DNA of 64,000 bases. Origin: Candidatus Thioglobus sp. (GTDB taxonomy: Bacteria; Pseudomonadota; Gammaproteobacteria; PS1; Pseudothioglobaceae). This document shows positions 40,573 to 55,168 of this stretch, piece after piece. The notes beneath the pieces are model-generated. The model saw nothing but the letters and a program-made list of their open reading frames with translations. It ran no database searches and was not told where the DNA came from. A program made the position numbers and the translations under genes. Every line of letters starts with the position of its first letter. Within the stretch, counting starts at the first letter, position 1. The DNA lies in assembly GCA_028345055.1 (NCBI GenBank), contig JAOMCO010000001.1:62001-126000 (forward strand). Direction: 5' to 3'.

Positions 40573-43262
40573 TTTGAAACCTCTATAAAGTTTAAATTAT
40601 CATCAACATCTTTCTGGCCAAATTTTGGCTTAAATATCATTATCAGTGCTGGGAAAAACAACAAGTCACATAGCAGTGCTACAAAAATAGCTAAGGAGCC
40701 AAAGCCTCCTATTTTAGCTAATCCTAAATAGTCACTAAAGGTTAGCATAAAAAACCCGCAACCCAATATGAGCGTTGTAAAAGTAACCGCCTGTCCAACC
40801 TCTTTTATGGTTTCAACCAGGGCGATTTTCATGTTGTGGTTTTGAGCGAGTGACATTCTGTAATGACTAATAAAGTGAATTGTATCATCGACCGCAATAC
40901 CAATAATTAAAGGCGCAATCATGAGTGTATCTGTATCAAGCGAAATTCCAAGAAGGCCCATCAGTCCAAACGCTAATGTTGCAGGAATTAGATTCGGCAC
41001 AATTGACATCACACCTGCCTGAAATGAACCAAGAGTCAGCATCATAAGTAGACTGATGACAACTGCTGCTATCGCCAAACTCTTAAATTGATTCTTACTA
41101 ATATCATCTGCAAGCCTCATCATTAATGCAAAAGAGCCAGTAATTTGAACCTTGAGTTCTGGATAGATTTCTGTAAGTTTATTAAACTCGTAATTAATAT
41201 CTTTTTGAATCTCATCAAAAAATTCTTTGTATTCTTCAGAACCAGCATTTCTAAGCTGAACACTGATATGACTTTTACTGAAATCATCACTAACCAAAGC
41301 TCTTCGTTCCTCTGGATTCGAACTATTAAAAAGATAAAGGAGTTGAGAGACCGCAATCTGACTATTTGGGATAGTTCTGTACTCTTCTGAACTTTGCATA
41401 ATCGCATGAGTATCTTTTACAAGGTCAGCCAGAGAATTTGTACGGATAATATAGTCACTATAGCTGTCTTCAATTTTATTCTGAAGTCTGTCCATTGAGC
41501 TTAAGACAGCAGGATCCATGATTCCTTCAGAACTGGCTGTATCAACCACAATGACCATGTTTCCAGTTCCCATCATATTGTCATCAACAATATCGTATGC
41601 TTGACCAATTGGAACATCATCAGAATAAAGCTCAACTAGGTTTGAGTCTATTTTTACTTGTGTTGCGCCATACAAACACACTATAAATACTCCAAAAAAG
41701 ACAATGGCAATTAAGTATCGGAAACGCTCTACAAAAGCTGGGATTCTGTCTAGTAATGGCTGTAACCAGTCTGCGCTCACTAACCAAGTAAAACCAATTT
41801 TTTTTGATAAACTTAATAAAGGTTTTGTAAAAAAACATAAAAATCTTAATGACTTTAATTTGAGGTTTAAAGCTAGAACCTTTATTCCATTTTTGTTATT
41901 TTCTTGATTTCCAGCTTTTTTAGTTTGCATTGGATGCCAATAATTTAATAAGACAGGTAGCAAATAGATTGTGTAAGCAAATGCAAAGAAAACTCCAGCT
42001 GCAGAAGATAGGCCAAATTGAACAAACATAGGCATACCTGTTGCTGCCAATGAAGACATGCCAGCCATCGTAGTGATGGTTGTTAAGAGAATAGGTACTC
42101 CAGTCTTGCCATAAGCTTTTGATAATGCTTCATCATGCTCCTTGCCATCCCGCCTAAAAAATAAATATGAGCTCATGACATGAACACAATCAGCCACACC
42201 AACAGCAATGACAAGCATTACAGTTAACGCAATGAGAGTTGTCGATGCTAAATTAAGCCAGCTCAGACCGCCGATCACAAAAAGAATACTGAGTCCTATT
42301 GCAAGTTGAGGCAGAACAACGGCGCTGGCAGAGCGAAACAAAGTCCAAAGCAAAAGGTTTATGATGACTACCATTCCTACCAACAAGAATGCAGCTTGGA
42401 TCAGAGTGTCCATAGCTAAAGAGATCATTGCAGAGTTGCCAATCGGATAAAAGTTGAAGTGATCAGTCATCTTTGACTGCTCAGTGATTGCTGTTATAGC
42501 CTTCATAAACGGAATATAGAGAGCAGCCTCATCAGGCTGGTATTCGATTTTTTGAATCACAGCGCTCTCATCAATACTAGCATCAAAATCATCACTCCAG
42601 TCATCATCAGAAAAAAGAGAGAGTTCGTCATCAGACTCTTGAACTACTGGAATAGCACCAAAATCAGTTTTTATTGAGATTGCCCCATAACGGTGATCCT
42701 TTGAAAACATAAATAGCTCAAGACTCGGCTGTTCATCAGCCTCAGAACTAATTTCATTTAGCTGATTAATGTCACTTGGAATTATTTTAGGTACTAAACG
42801 AGGTGAACTTAAAACATCATCTTCATTTTTCTGAATTCTGATATTTGATAAGGACTGAACTCTCTTAATGTGTGAAAGTGATTCAACAATATCTGGAGTT
42901 AAGCCATACTTTTCAAGCCAAACATCGTCACTTATCTGCTCATAATTATCTAGGGTCTGTGTTATCTCTGAGATTAAAGTGAGCGATTTATTTGAGAAGA
43001 CATCTCCATCTTTTGCTTCATAAACAATGAAAAGACCATCATCACTTCCAAATTGATCACGAAACTCGTCTAAAGCCTCAATTGCTGGATCAGACTCACT
43101 AAACCAAACATCAAAGGAAGTGTCAAGGACAAAACGAGAAGCACCATAACCCATGAAAATTGTTGACAATAGGGCGACTAATAGAACTGCTTTTCGATAT
43201 GGAATAAGCTGCGAGGGCACTTTCGCAAAATACTTATTAAGATAAAGTAATAGATTCTTCAT
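40569..43262 (-). CDS. RND/MMPL-family exporter (HpnN-like)
   Basis: Two hydrophobic six-helix blocks, VIAVGVADCVHVMSSYLFF, IIGIAVDDTIHFISHYR; 897 aa. Confidence 0.85.
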   Translation of the reverse strand: MKNLLLYLNKYFAKVPSQLIPYRKAVLLVALLSTIFMGYGASRFVLDTSFDVWFSESDPAIEALDEFRDQFGSDDGLFIVYEAKDGDVFSNKSLTLISEITQTLDNYEQISDDVWLEKYGLTPDIVESLSHIKRVQSLSNIRIQKNEDDVLSSPRLVPKIIPSDINQLNEISSEADEQPSLELFMFSKDHRYGAISIKTDFGAIPVVQESDDELSLFSDDDWSDDFDASIDESAVIQKIEYQPDEAALYIPFMKAITAITEQSKMTDHFNFYPIGNSAMISLAMDTLIQAAFLLVGMVVIINLLLWTLFRSASAVVLPQLAIGLSILFVIGGLSWLNLASTTLIALTVMLVIAVGVADCVHVMSSYLFFRRDGKEHDEALSKAYGKTGVPILLTTITTMAGMSSLAATGMPMFVQFGLSSAAGVFFAFAYTIYLLPVLLNYWHPMQTKKAGNQENNKNGIKVLALNLKLKSLRFLCFFTKPLLSLSKKIGFTWLVSADWLQPLLDRIPAFVERFRYLIAIVFFGVFIVCLYGATQVKIDSNLVELYSDDVPIGQAYDIVDDNMMGTGNMVIVVDTASSEGIMDPAVLSSMDRLQNKIEDSYSDYIIRTNSLADLVKDTHAIMQSSEEYRTIPNSQIAVSQLLYLFNSSNPEERRALVSDDFSKSHISVQLRNAGSEEYKEFFDEIQKDINYEFNKLTEIYPELKVQITGSFALMMRLADDISKNQFKSLAIAAVVISLLMMLTLGSFQAGVMSIVPNLIPATLAFGLMGLLGISLDTDTLMIAPLIIGIAVDDTIHFISHYRMSLAQNHNMKIALVETIKEVGQAVTFTTLILGCGFFMLTFSDYLGLAKIGGFGSLAIFVALLCDLLFFPALIMIFKPKFGQKDVDDNLNFIEVSK

Positions 43263-43326
43263 AATTAACTTTGGAAGGCCGGCTTATATTATAACTATTT
43301 GTTGCTAAAAAGATTAAATTCAAGAG

Positions 43327-44277
43327 TTAACTTGATCTATTTTTATGCCAATAAATTAGACCCTGAGCATTAATTTTTACATCAAGACTTAGCCTCTCTT
43401 CTACAAAATTTGTATCACTCACACCAATCTCATTGAGTCCCTTAAGAAAATAATTCATCATTTTTCTATAAATGATTGATTCTGCATCATTTTTACCCGC
43501 ATACTTGATTGCTAAATCACTCACAAAATGGATACTTTCTGTTAAGTCATTTACAATTTTTTTGGTTGGCTTTATAGCTGAAAAATGAGTTAAGCAGACT
43601 CGCTGAGGCTTAAACTCCATTATTCGATTAATGCTTTTAATGAGGGCTTCAGGATCGAACTGGACAGGACTAGTACTTGGCAAAATATAGATTTTGCCTC
43701 CACAATCAAGATCGCGATAGGAAACTCCAAAGGTGTCACCAGTAAACATTGACTTTGTAGACTTGTCCCATAAACAAAAATGATGTTTAGCATGCCCTGG
43801 AGTATCAATAAACCTGAGCTCTCTTCCTTCAAAATCTAAAATAAAGTTATCTTCTGCCTCAATCACTCTATTAGCATCTATCGGAATAATTTCACCATAA
43901 TATTCTTTAAATTTCTCTTCTCCATAGACTGCCATAGCTCCTTCAATTAGTTTACTTGGATCAATCATGTGACGAGCACCCCTTGGATGGACTATCAAAC
44001 TTGCATTTTGACATTGCATCATCAGTTCACCAGCACCACCTGCATGATCTAGATGAACATGAGTTGGAATAACATAACACACATCCAAAAAACTGAGGCC
44101 TTTCTGGATTAGAGCATTTTCAACAACAGGAACACTATAATTAGTGCCTGTTTCAATAATGGCAACCTTGTTGTTCTGACTCAGAAGATATATTGATGCA
44201 AAATCTTTACTATAGTATCCAGAATCTACAACATCAATTCCTATTGCAACATTGATTACTTCTAGTTTATTAATCAT
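43327..44277 (-). CDS. MBL-fold metallo-hydrolase
   Basis: IPTHVHLDHAGGAGEL, FIDTPGHAKHHFCLWD, FTGDTFG, LTHFSA. Confidence 0.85.
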   Translation of the reverse strand: MINKLEVINVAIGIDVVDSGYYSKDFASIYLLSQNNKVAIIETGTNYSVPVVENALIQKGLSFLDVCYVIPTHVHLDHAGGAGELMMQCQNASLIVHPRGARHMIDPSKLIEGAMAVYGEEKFKEYYGEIIPIDANRVIEAEDNFILDFEGRELRFIDTPGHAKHHFCLWDKSTKSMFTGDTFGVSYRDLDCGGKIYILPSTSPVQFDPEALIKSINRIMEFKPQRVCLTHFSAIKPTKKIVNDLTESIHFVSDLAIKYAGKNDAESIIYRKMMNYFLKGLNEIGVSDTNFVEERLSLDVKINAQGLIYWHKNRSS

Positions 44278-44339
44278 AAATTATTTTGAAGATTGAATTT
44301 CTTGAAAAATCTTAATTTTACTTGATTAAATTTGGATAA

Positions 44340-44376
44340 AAAAATACCCCGCCTATGAAAAGGTCGGGGTATTTTG
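44340..44376 (-). terminator. Intrinsic terminator of rrn operon
   Basis: aaaataccccgcc tatgaaaa ggtcggggtatttt inverted repeat immediately downstream of 5S. Confidence 0.85.
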
Positions 44377-44382
44377 AATAAA

Positions 44383-44501
44383 AGCCTAGCAATGTCCTAC
44401 TCTCACATGGGGAGACCCCACACTACCATCGGCGCTAAGTGGTTTCACTTCTGAGTTCGGGATGGGATCAGGTGGGTCACACTTGCTATTATCACTAAGC
44501 A
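44383..44501 (-). rRNA. rrf: 5S rRNA
   Basis: Reverse complement contains CCGAACTCAGAAGTGAAACC...GCGCCGATGGTAGTGTGGGGTCTCCCCATGTGAGAGTAGG. Confidence 0.95.
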
Positions 44502-44649
44502 AACTGCTTACTTGAACTAGGTCGGAACCCAAATCAAATGAATTAAAAAGTTTTTATACCAAGGAGGCATAACAAATTGGATAAAGTAAAGTTTATAAGG
44601 CATATTGCCTGTTGACACAACAACATCTCCAAATATCTTGGGTGTTATA

Positions 44650-47539
<2,890 letters not shown>

Positions 47540-47744
47540 ATATAACCCCAAAGTATCTGGGCTAAATGGTTTCGTATTTCACCTTGTGAAGTCACTAGTT
47601 ATATCTTTCGATACAATCAGTGAATTCTATTTATCAATGATAGAAATTAATCTATCAATGAGAATCCATATTTTTTGAAATTGTTGTGTCAATGCAATAC
47701 ACCTTACGTTGTATTGTATTTAACAAACTTTACTTCATATCCAA

Positions 47745-47759
47745 ATTGTTAAAGAGCTC
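47745..47759 (-). promoter_or_regulatory. boxA-like antitermination element upstream of 23S
   Basis: Reverse complement GAGCTCTTTAACAATT matches boxA core. Confidence 0.6.
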
Positions 47760-47842
47760 CATATCTAGTTGAACTAGAAATGGTATAAAAACTTAAATAA
47801 AATTTATAACTAAATCTTATTTAAGTTTTCATTTGAGAAAAA

Positions 47843-47918
47843 TGGTGGAGCTAAGCAGGATCGAACTGCTGACCTCCTGGATGCAAACCAGGCGCTCTCC
47901 CAGCTGAGCTATAGCCCC
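47843..47918 (-). tRNA. tRNA-Ala(UGC)
   Basis: GGGGCTATAGCTCAGCTGGGAGAGCGCCTGGTTTGCATCCAGGAGGTCAGCAGTTCGATCCTGCTTAGCTCCACCA. Confidence 0.97.
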
Positions 47919-47942
47919 AATTAAAACTAATAACCCAGAAAA

Positions 47943-48020
<78 letters not shown>

Positions 48021-48109
48021 TAATATCAAATAAATTGAAATTGGGTTATTGGTCTTTTTCTCTTACTTTAATATTATCAAACAACTTGTGTGAACACTCA
48101 TGCTTTTCT

Positions 48110-49650
<1,541 letters not shown>

Positions 49651-49781
49651 ATCTTTGACTTTTTAGAACACTTGGCATTTTATAACCAATAGTTCAATTT
49701 TTTAAAAAGCTTATCTGCTTTTGTTTTTTATGTGCACTGCACAATTTCTTGCACGAGTGCCCACACAAGTTGCTTGATAAA

Positions 49782-49795
49782 TTGTTAAAGAACTA
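49782..49795 (-). promoter_or_regulatory. boxA-like element upstream of 16S
   Basis: Reverse complement AGTTCTTTAACAAT. Confidence 0.6.
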
Positions 49796-49835
49796 CCACT
49801 CAAAAAAAGATTGATTTGCGCGGTGAAAGCGGGAA

Positions 49836-49863
49836 ATTATACATGCTCAAATCCCGGCGTCAA
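49836..49863 (-). promoter_or_regulatory. Probable sigma70 rrn promoter
   Basis: Reverse complement TTGACG-16 nt-TATAAT, AT-rich upstream. Confidence 0.75.
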
Positions 49864-50016
49864 GCTATATTGCTATTTTTTCTCAAATAAAGTTTAAAGC
49901 ACAAAAAACATTGTTTAACTCTGACACAAAATAGTGATTTAAATCAACAATATATAGAGAGAATAAAAGCCAAAAATCTTCGTATTTTTTTTTCTCTCTA
50001 GAAGTCTAATTTTACT

Positions 50017-51361
50017 CTATTTACCAATACAAAAAGAAGAGAAGATTTCACCCAAAAGATTATCAGAAGAAAATTCACCAGTTATTTGACCAAGTTTCAT
50101 ACTTGCTTGTCGAAGATCCTCTGCGACTAACTCACTTGAACCTGCATTTAACTGACTTGAAGCATTATGAATAAACTTAAGAGTTTCATCTATTGCATTA
50201 ATATGTCTTTTTCTTGCTAAAAAAACGCTCTCGATACTTACATTCAATCCTGCAAACTCAGAAAGAGCCTGTTGAACCAAATCAATACCTTCACCGTTTT
50301 TTGCGGAGATTGCTATTTCTGTTAAGTTGTACAATTTTTTTAACAGATGGCTTATGGTCAACAAGATCAATTTTATTTCTAACTAATATTTTTGGTTTAT
50401 TTTTAACTGAATCAGGCAATATTGTTAAATCAACATCTGAATCACGTGAGTCAAAAACCAGCAAAATAATATCGGCATTATTGATTTCATTATGCGCTCT
50501 TCGAATTCCTTCTTGTTCAATAACATTGTCGCTATTATGAAGACCAGCAGTATCAATTATATGAATAGGCATTCCATCAACATAAATAGTTTCTTTCAGG
50601 ATATCTCTTGTTGTTCCTGCAATATCTGTGACTATTGCACTAGATTGTTTTGTTAAGGTGTTCAGCAAACTAGATTTACCAGCATTGGGTTTACCTGCAA
50701 TTGCCACATGAATACCATCTCTTAAGATTGTGCCTTGGTTAGCAGTTCTAAGAATATCGGTAAGTGTCTCCTTAAGAATTTGAAGTTTATTTGATACTTC
50801 ATGGGATTCTAAAAAATCAATTTCTTCATCAGAAAAATCAATAGTGGCCTCTACAAAAACCCTCAATGAAATTAATTCTGAGAGTATTTGATTTATTTTT
50901 TCTGAAAACTCTCCAGTCAATGATCTAACCGCACTTAAGGCAGACTCCTCAGAGTTTGATTGAATCAAATCTTGAACAGCCTCAGCTTGAACTAAATCCA
51001 TTTTTCCATTCAAGAAGGCCCTTTTAGAGAACTCTCCAGGCTCAGCAAGTCGAATATCTAAGGCTATTATTGTCTCTAGAGTCTTCTTTATTACACCTGG
51101 ACCTCCATGTCCTTGAAATTCAACAACATCCTCACCAGTATAAGAGTTTGGACCTGGAAAAAATATAGCTACACCTTTATCAATAATATTATTATCACTG
51201 CAATAAAATGCCCCGTAATATACATATCTTGGTTTTAAATCATTTTTTAGAATCTTTTTAGAAACATTCAGAGCAAGAGGGCCTGAGACCCTAATAATAC
51301 CAATACCACTTTGCCCCAATGCTGAAGCGAGAGCACAGATTGTATGAACTTTAGGAGTCAC
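50017..51361 (-). CDS. mnmE: tRNA modification GTPase MnmE, interrupted by an apparent +1 frameshift at 50335-50341
   Basis: ORF 50291-51361 carries GKPNAGKSSLLN and DIAGTTRD; ORF 50017-50370 carries the C-terminus ending CIGK; they join in another frame across an A7 tract. Confidence 0.9.
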
Positions 51362-52913
51362 TTGAAAAATATTCTTCTAAAAATTGATCAAAACTTATTT
51401 TTTTATCAGATTCTATTTCATGTTGCTTTTCAGTTGAGAGTATTTTGAGTTTTTCTAACTCTGAAAAGTAACCATCACTTATTTTGGTATCTTTATATAA
51501 TTTTTGGTATTTGTGGCTGAACTGATCTGTATATTCAAAAAAACCTTTTTCCTCGATTTTCATTTCATTAAGCATTTGAGCTGATGGTGTTAGGTCTGGA
51601 TTATTAATCCTAGCTGAGATTTTATTGACCGAAGTCTTATGGCTTTTACTTAAAAGAGCCGAGCAATCATTAATATTACTCAGGATTACTTCACCCCAAC
51701 TATTTAACTTCAACTCTTTACTATTTTGTTTTAGTTTAATCCCTGGCTCTCTTCCTCTGTGGGCAACTAAATTCGCATTAATATCTATTTCATTAATCTC
51801 AGAAGAAGAAATAGCTGGTGAGTCCTCTAATAGGCAATACAACATAAAAGCCTCGAGGAATTCTATCTGTTCTGTATCAATGCCATCCTTCATAAGAGGA
51901 TTTACATCGAGTGATCTAAGTTCAACATAGCCAACACCAGAATTTAAAAGGGCATTTAAAGGCCTATCATTTCCATTTATTATTGGTTTGGGCCTGACTG
52001 AAGAATAATATTCATTTGCAATTTGAAGGATATTGGTATTTAATTGAAGATACTCACCATTTTTTTTAATTCCAATTGCTTCAAAGTCCTCACAATTGCT
52101 TTGCATAGCTGCTCTGAGACTATAAATATATTGACGTAAACTATTATAATTGGCCTTGATACCTTTTTTATCCTCCTGGGTGTTTTGATATCCAATATCG
52201 CCCATTCTTAAAGAAGTAGCATATGGAAGATACAAAGTATTATCATCAAATTCTTCCAGGTCATGCTCATGATAATCTTGCATAAAAGATTTACAGACCG
52301 TAGCTGAAGCACCAAACAAATAAGTAATTATCCAGCCAAATCTCAAAATATTTCGGGTCAGCCCCATATAGTGCTGACTTATAAATCTTGTAGAGTCTAG
52401 TTTACTTGTTGGAGCTAAGGTTTTTTGATAGGAGCTCCAAAAATCTAATGAGAATGAATAATTAAAGTGAATTCCAGCGATGGCTTGCATAACGCTTCCA
52501 TATCGATTAGCAAGGCCACGTCGGTAGACTGTCTTCATTTGTCCGAGATTAGATTCTCCATAATAAGCTATAGGAATATTAGTTTTACCTCTTAAGATGC
52601 AGGGCATACTTGCAGGCCAGAAGCGCTCAGTGGGTGGCAAATGATTATTAACATAATGATTTATTTTAGATAACTCACCTATTGCGTTTTTGGCACCTGT
52701 AGTTGGTTGGGTAACTATTTCAACTAAGGCTTCACTGAAGTCTGTTGTAATTTTAGGATGAGTCAATGCCGAACCAAAACTTTTTGGATGTGGTGTTTGA
52801 GCAATACTCCCATCCTCAGAAACTCGAAGGCCTTCCTTTTCTAATCCAATTAAATTTTCACCTAGGGTATCTTTAAAGGAATCGAGTGAATTAATTTTCT
52901 CTTGAAGACTCAC
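51351..52913 (-). CDS. gshA: Glutamate--cysteine ligase
   Basis: GLEKEGLRVSEDGSIAQTPHP, ALTHPKITTDFSEALVEIVT, HYNFS-like IAGIHFNYS. Confidence 0.92.
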   Translation of the reverse strand: MSLQEKINSLDSFKDTLGENLIGLEKEGLRVSEDGSIAQTPHPKSFGSALTHPKITTDFSEALVEIVTQPTTGAKNAIGELSKINHYVNNHLPPTERFWPASMPCILRGKTNIPIAYYGESNLGQMKTVYRRGLANRYGSVMQAIAGIHFNYSFSLDFWSSYQKTLAPTSKLDSTRFISQHYMGLTRNILRFGWIITYLFGASATVCKSFMQDYHEHDLEEFDDNTLYLPYATSLRMGDIGYQNTQEDKKGIKANYNSLRQYIYSLRAAMQSNCEDFEAIGIKKNGEYLQLNTNILQIANEYYSSVRPKPIINGNDRPLNALLNSGVGYVELRSLDVNPLMKDGIDTEQIEFLEAFMLYCLLEDSPAISSSEINEIDINANLVAHRGREPGIKLKQNSKELKLNSWGEVILSNINDCSALLSKSHKTSVNKISARINNPDLTPSAQMLNEMKIEEKGFFEYTDQFSHKYQKLYKDTKISDGYFSELEKLKILSTEKQHEIESDKKISFDQFLEEYFSSDS

Positions 52914-53002
52914 TTGCTTATCTCAAAAAATAAAGTACTTATTTTACCTCGGTCTCATGAGAGCGGAGATAATAGAAAGACATCTATAAAATAACATTAA
53001 TA

Positions 53003-53932
53003 TTGATGCAGCAAAAAAATATGGTTGAAGTGGTAGTTGGAGTAATTCGTAATCTATCTGAAGATATATTCATTACCAAACGTCAGAAAAATCAATTTAT
53101 GCCTGGCTTTTGGGAGCTTCCTGGAGGTAAAGTAGAAAATAATGAGGATCACTCCTCTGCTCTAATTCGGGAAATATTTGAGGAGACAGGGATTAAGATT
53201 GAGAAGTGTAGCCTGATTCAGACTATTCAACAGCAATATCCTGAAAAGATGGTCAATCTATCAGTCTATCTTATTGATCAATACTCTGGAATACCAGTTG
53301 GCAAAGAAGGTCAAGAGTTTTCGTGGTGCAGTATAGAAAAGTTTTCAGAGTATAAACTTTTACCAACGATGTTGAAAATTATAAAGCGGATCTCGCTTCC
53401 ATCTAGCTATTGGATTACTCCCAATAATCATGATTCTAGCTCTATTCTGGAACAATGCAGTCTGCATCTTTCCCAGGGAATTAAGATGATACAACTAAGA
53501 AGTAAAGTGAAACTAAATAAAAACTACATAGAAAAATTTAATAGACTGTGTGAATTAAATCAAGCGAAACTTATTCTTAATATGCCCAAAATGGCTTTTG
53601 AAGAACCCTGTGATGGATGGCACTTAAACACTAAAGAGTTAATGGCACTCTCATCAAGGGAACTTCCTAGTGAGAAACTTTTTGGAGCTTCAACTCATAA
53701 TCTGGAGGAAGCAATGCACGCTGAAAAAAACTCACTAGATTATATTAGCCTCTCACCAATTAATGAAACTCTCTCTCACCCAAATACTAAGGCTCTTGGA
53801 TGGAATAAAGCATCTGAGATTATTAATCAATGCAAAATTCCAATTTATCTACTCGGAGGTATGGATCAATACTCTATGAATCATGCATTAAGTATTGGTG
53901 CACAAGGCATTGCAGGTATCAGAGAAATTTAA
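53003..53932 (+). CDS. mutT: Nudix hydrolase (MutT) fused to thiamine-phosphate-synthase-like domain
   Basis: GGKVENNEDHSSALIREIFEETGI Nudix box; C-terminal IKMIQLRSKV...GASTHNLEEA...DYISLSPI...GGM. Confidence 0.85.
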   Translation: MMQQKNMVEVVVGVIRNLSEDIFITKRQKNQFMPGFWELPGGKVENNEDHSSALIREIFEETGIKIEKCSLIQTIQQQYPEKMVNLSVYLIDQYSGIPVGKEGQEFSWCSIEKFSEYKLLPTMLKIIKRISLPSSYWITPNNHDSSSILEQCSLHLSQGIKMIQLRSKVKLNKNYIEKFNRLCELNQAKLILNMPKMAFEEPCDGWHLNTKELMALSSRELPSEKLFGASTHNLEEAMHAEKNSLDYISLSPINETLSHPNTKALGWNKASEIINQCKIPIYLLGGMDQYSMNHALSIGAQGIAGIREI

Positions 53933-54195
53933 AGTGGGGATCCAGTAATCTCAAGAAATTTCTCTTGAATATCCTCTTTACTCATTTCTACTAGACCATC
54001 AGAACCACCTCTGCAAAGCAGAGTGTCATTTACGAAAATCTGTGGGACTGTTCTAAAACCTGATTTAACAAAAAAATCTCGCGCATCACTATCTTCTTGA
54101 ATGTTAAGAGTTTCATACTCTATATCTAGATTATCAAGATAGTTCTTAGCCCTAGTGCAGTAAAAACAGGAGTGAGAAGTATATACTTTAATCAT
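53929..54195 (-). CDS. grxC: Glutaredoxin
   Basis: SHSCFYCTRAKNYLD, RTVPQIFVNDTLLCRGGSDGL. Confidence 0.9.
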   Translation of the reverse strand: MIKVYTSHSCFYCTRAKNYLDNLDIEYETLNIQEDSDARDFFVKSGFRTVPQIFVNDTLLCRGGSDGLVEMSKEDIQEKFLEITGSPL

Positions 54196-54285
54196 ATATT
54201 TGACTGAACATCACGTATTTGGCCAAAATGATACCAGCATATCAATTTTATATCACTAGTGAAAATATGAAAAATGTTTAAAACA

Positions 54286-55038
54286 TCAACCTCTTAAGAA
54301 CACCCAGGATGAATCAGTTGAAAGTTCTTTATCAAAACGATAACCTTCATCTGAAAAATCTTTTAAGGCCTCTGGGCTCTCTAGCCTATTTCTTATGATG
54401 TAATTAACCATTAATCCTCTGGCTCTTTTTGCATAAATCCCAATAACTTTATAGCTATCTCCTTTTTTTTCTTTGAATACAATATCCAAGATATTAGCAT
54501 TGAGAGTTTTTTTATCAATCGCTTTAATGTATTCATTAGATGCAAGATTAATAATTAAATCTGGTTCATCATCATTAAGAACACTGCTTATTTCTGACCC
54601 CCAGTAGTCATATAGGTCTCCCCCTTTAGCATTGCTGAGTTTTGTTCCCATTTCTAGCCGATAGGGTTGTATCAAATCAAGTGGCCTAACAACTCCATAT
54701 AGTCCAGAAAGCATCCTAACTTTGCCTTGAGCAAATTCTAAATCTTCACTAGATAATTCAGGTGCATTTATTCCATTATAGACATCGCCTTTAAAGGCAA
54801 GGATTGCCTGTTTTGCATTATCAAGTGTAAATGGTAATTTAAACTTTTGGAATCGATCAAAATTCAATGCTGATAATTTTTCACTCAATGACATCAGTTT
54901 TGAAATTTGGGATTTACTTTTGTTTTTAAGAATTCCAATTAACTCATCTGAACTGTCTATTTGCCTAGTTTGAGTAAAAAAATCAATATTACACTGAGAA
55001 AAATCTTGTGTTTTTGAGGGTGAAATAACAGCTAACAT
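54286..55038 (-). CDS. yaaA: Peroxide stress protein YaaA
   Basis: MLAVISPSKTQDF, AFKGDVYNGI, LSGLYGVVRPLDLIQPYRLEMG. Confidence 0.92.
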   Translation of the reverse strand: MLAVISPSKTQDFSQCNIDFFTQTRQIDSSDELIGILKNKSKSQISKLMSLSEKLSALNFDRFQKFKLPFTLDNAKQAILAFKGDVYNGINAPELSSEDLEFAQGKVRMLSGLYGVVRPLDLIQPYRLEMGTKLSNAKGGDLYDYWGSEISSVLNDDEPDLIINLASNEYIKAIDKKTLNANILDIVFKEKKGDSYKVIGIYAKRARGLMVNYIIRNRLESPEALKDFSDEGYRFDKELSTDSSWVFLRG

Positions 55039-55168
55039 ATTAGTAGGAAAATAGAATAATTCTACCTTATAATCCTTATCATAGCAATATATGTCGGTAA
55101 ATTTGAACTTTAAATAACTACAGAAATAAGGTATTATTACAGGTCCGTCGGAATTCGTTTTAGACTCA

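Noticed and set aside
53003-53932. MutT-ThiE fusion as a novel architecture
   Set aside because: This fusion is already common in gammaproteobacterial MutT proteins.
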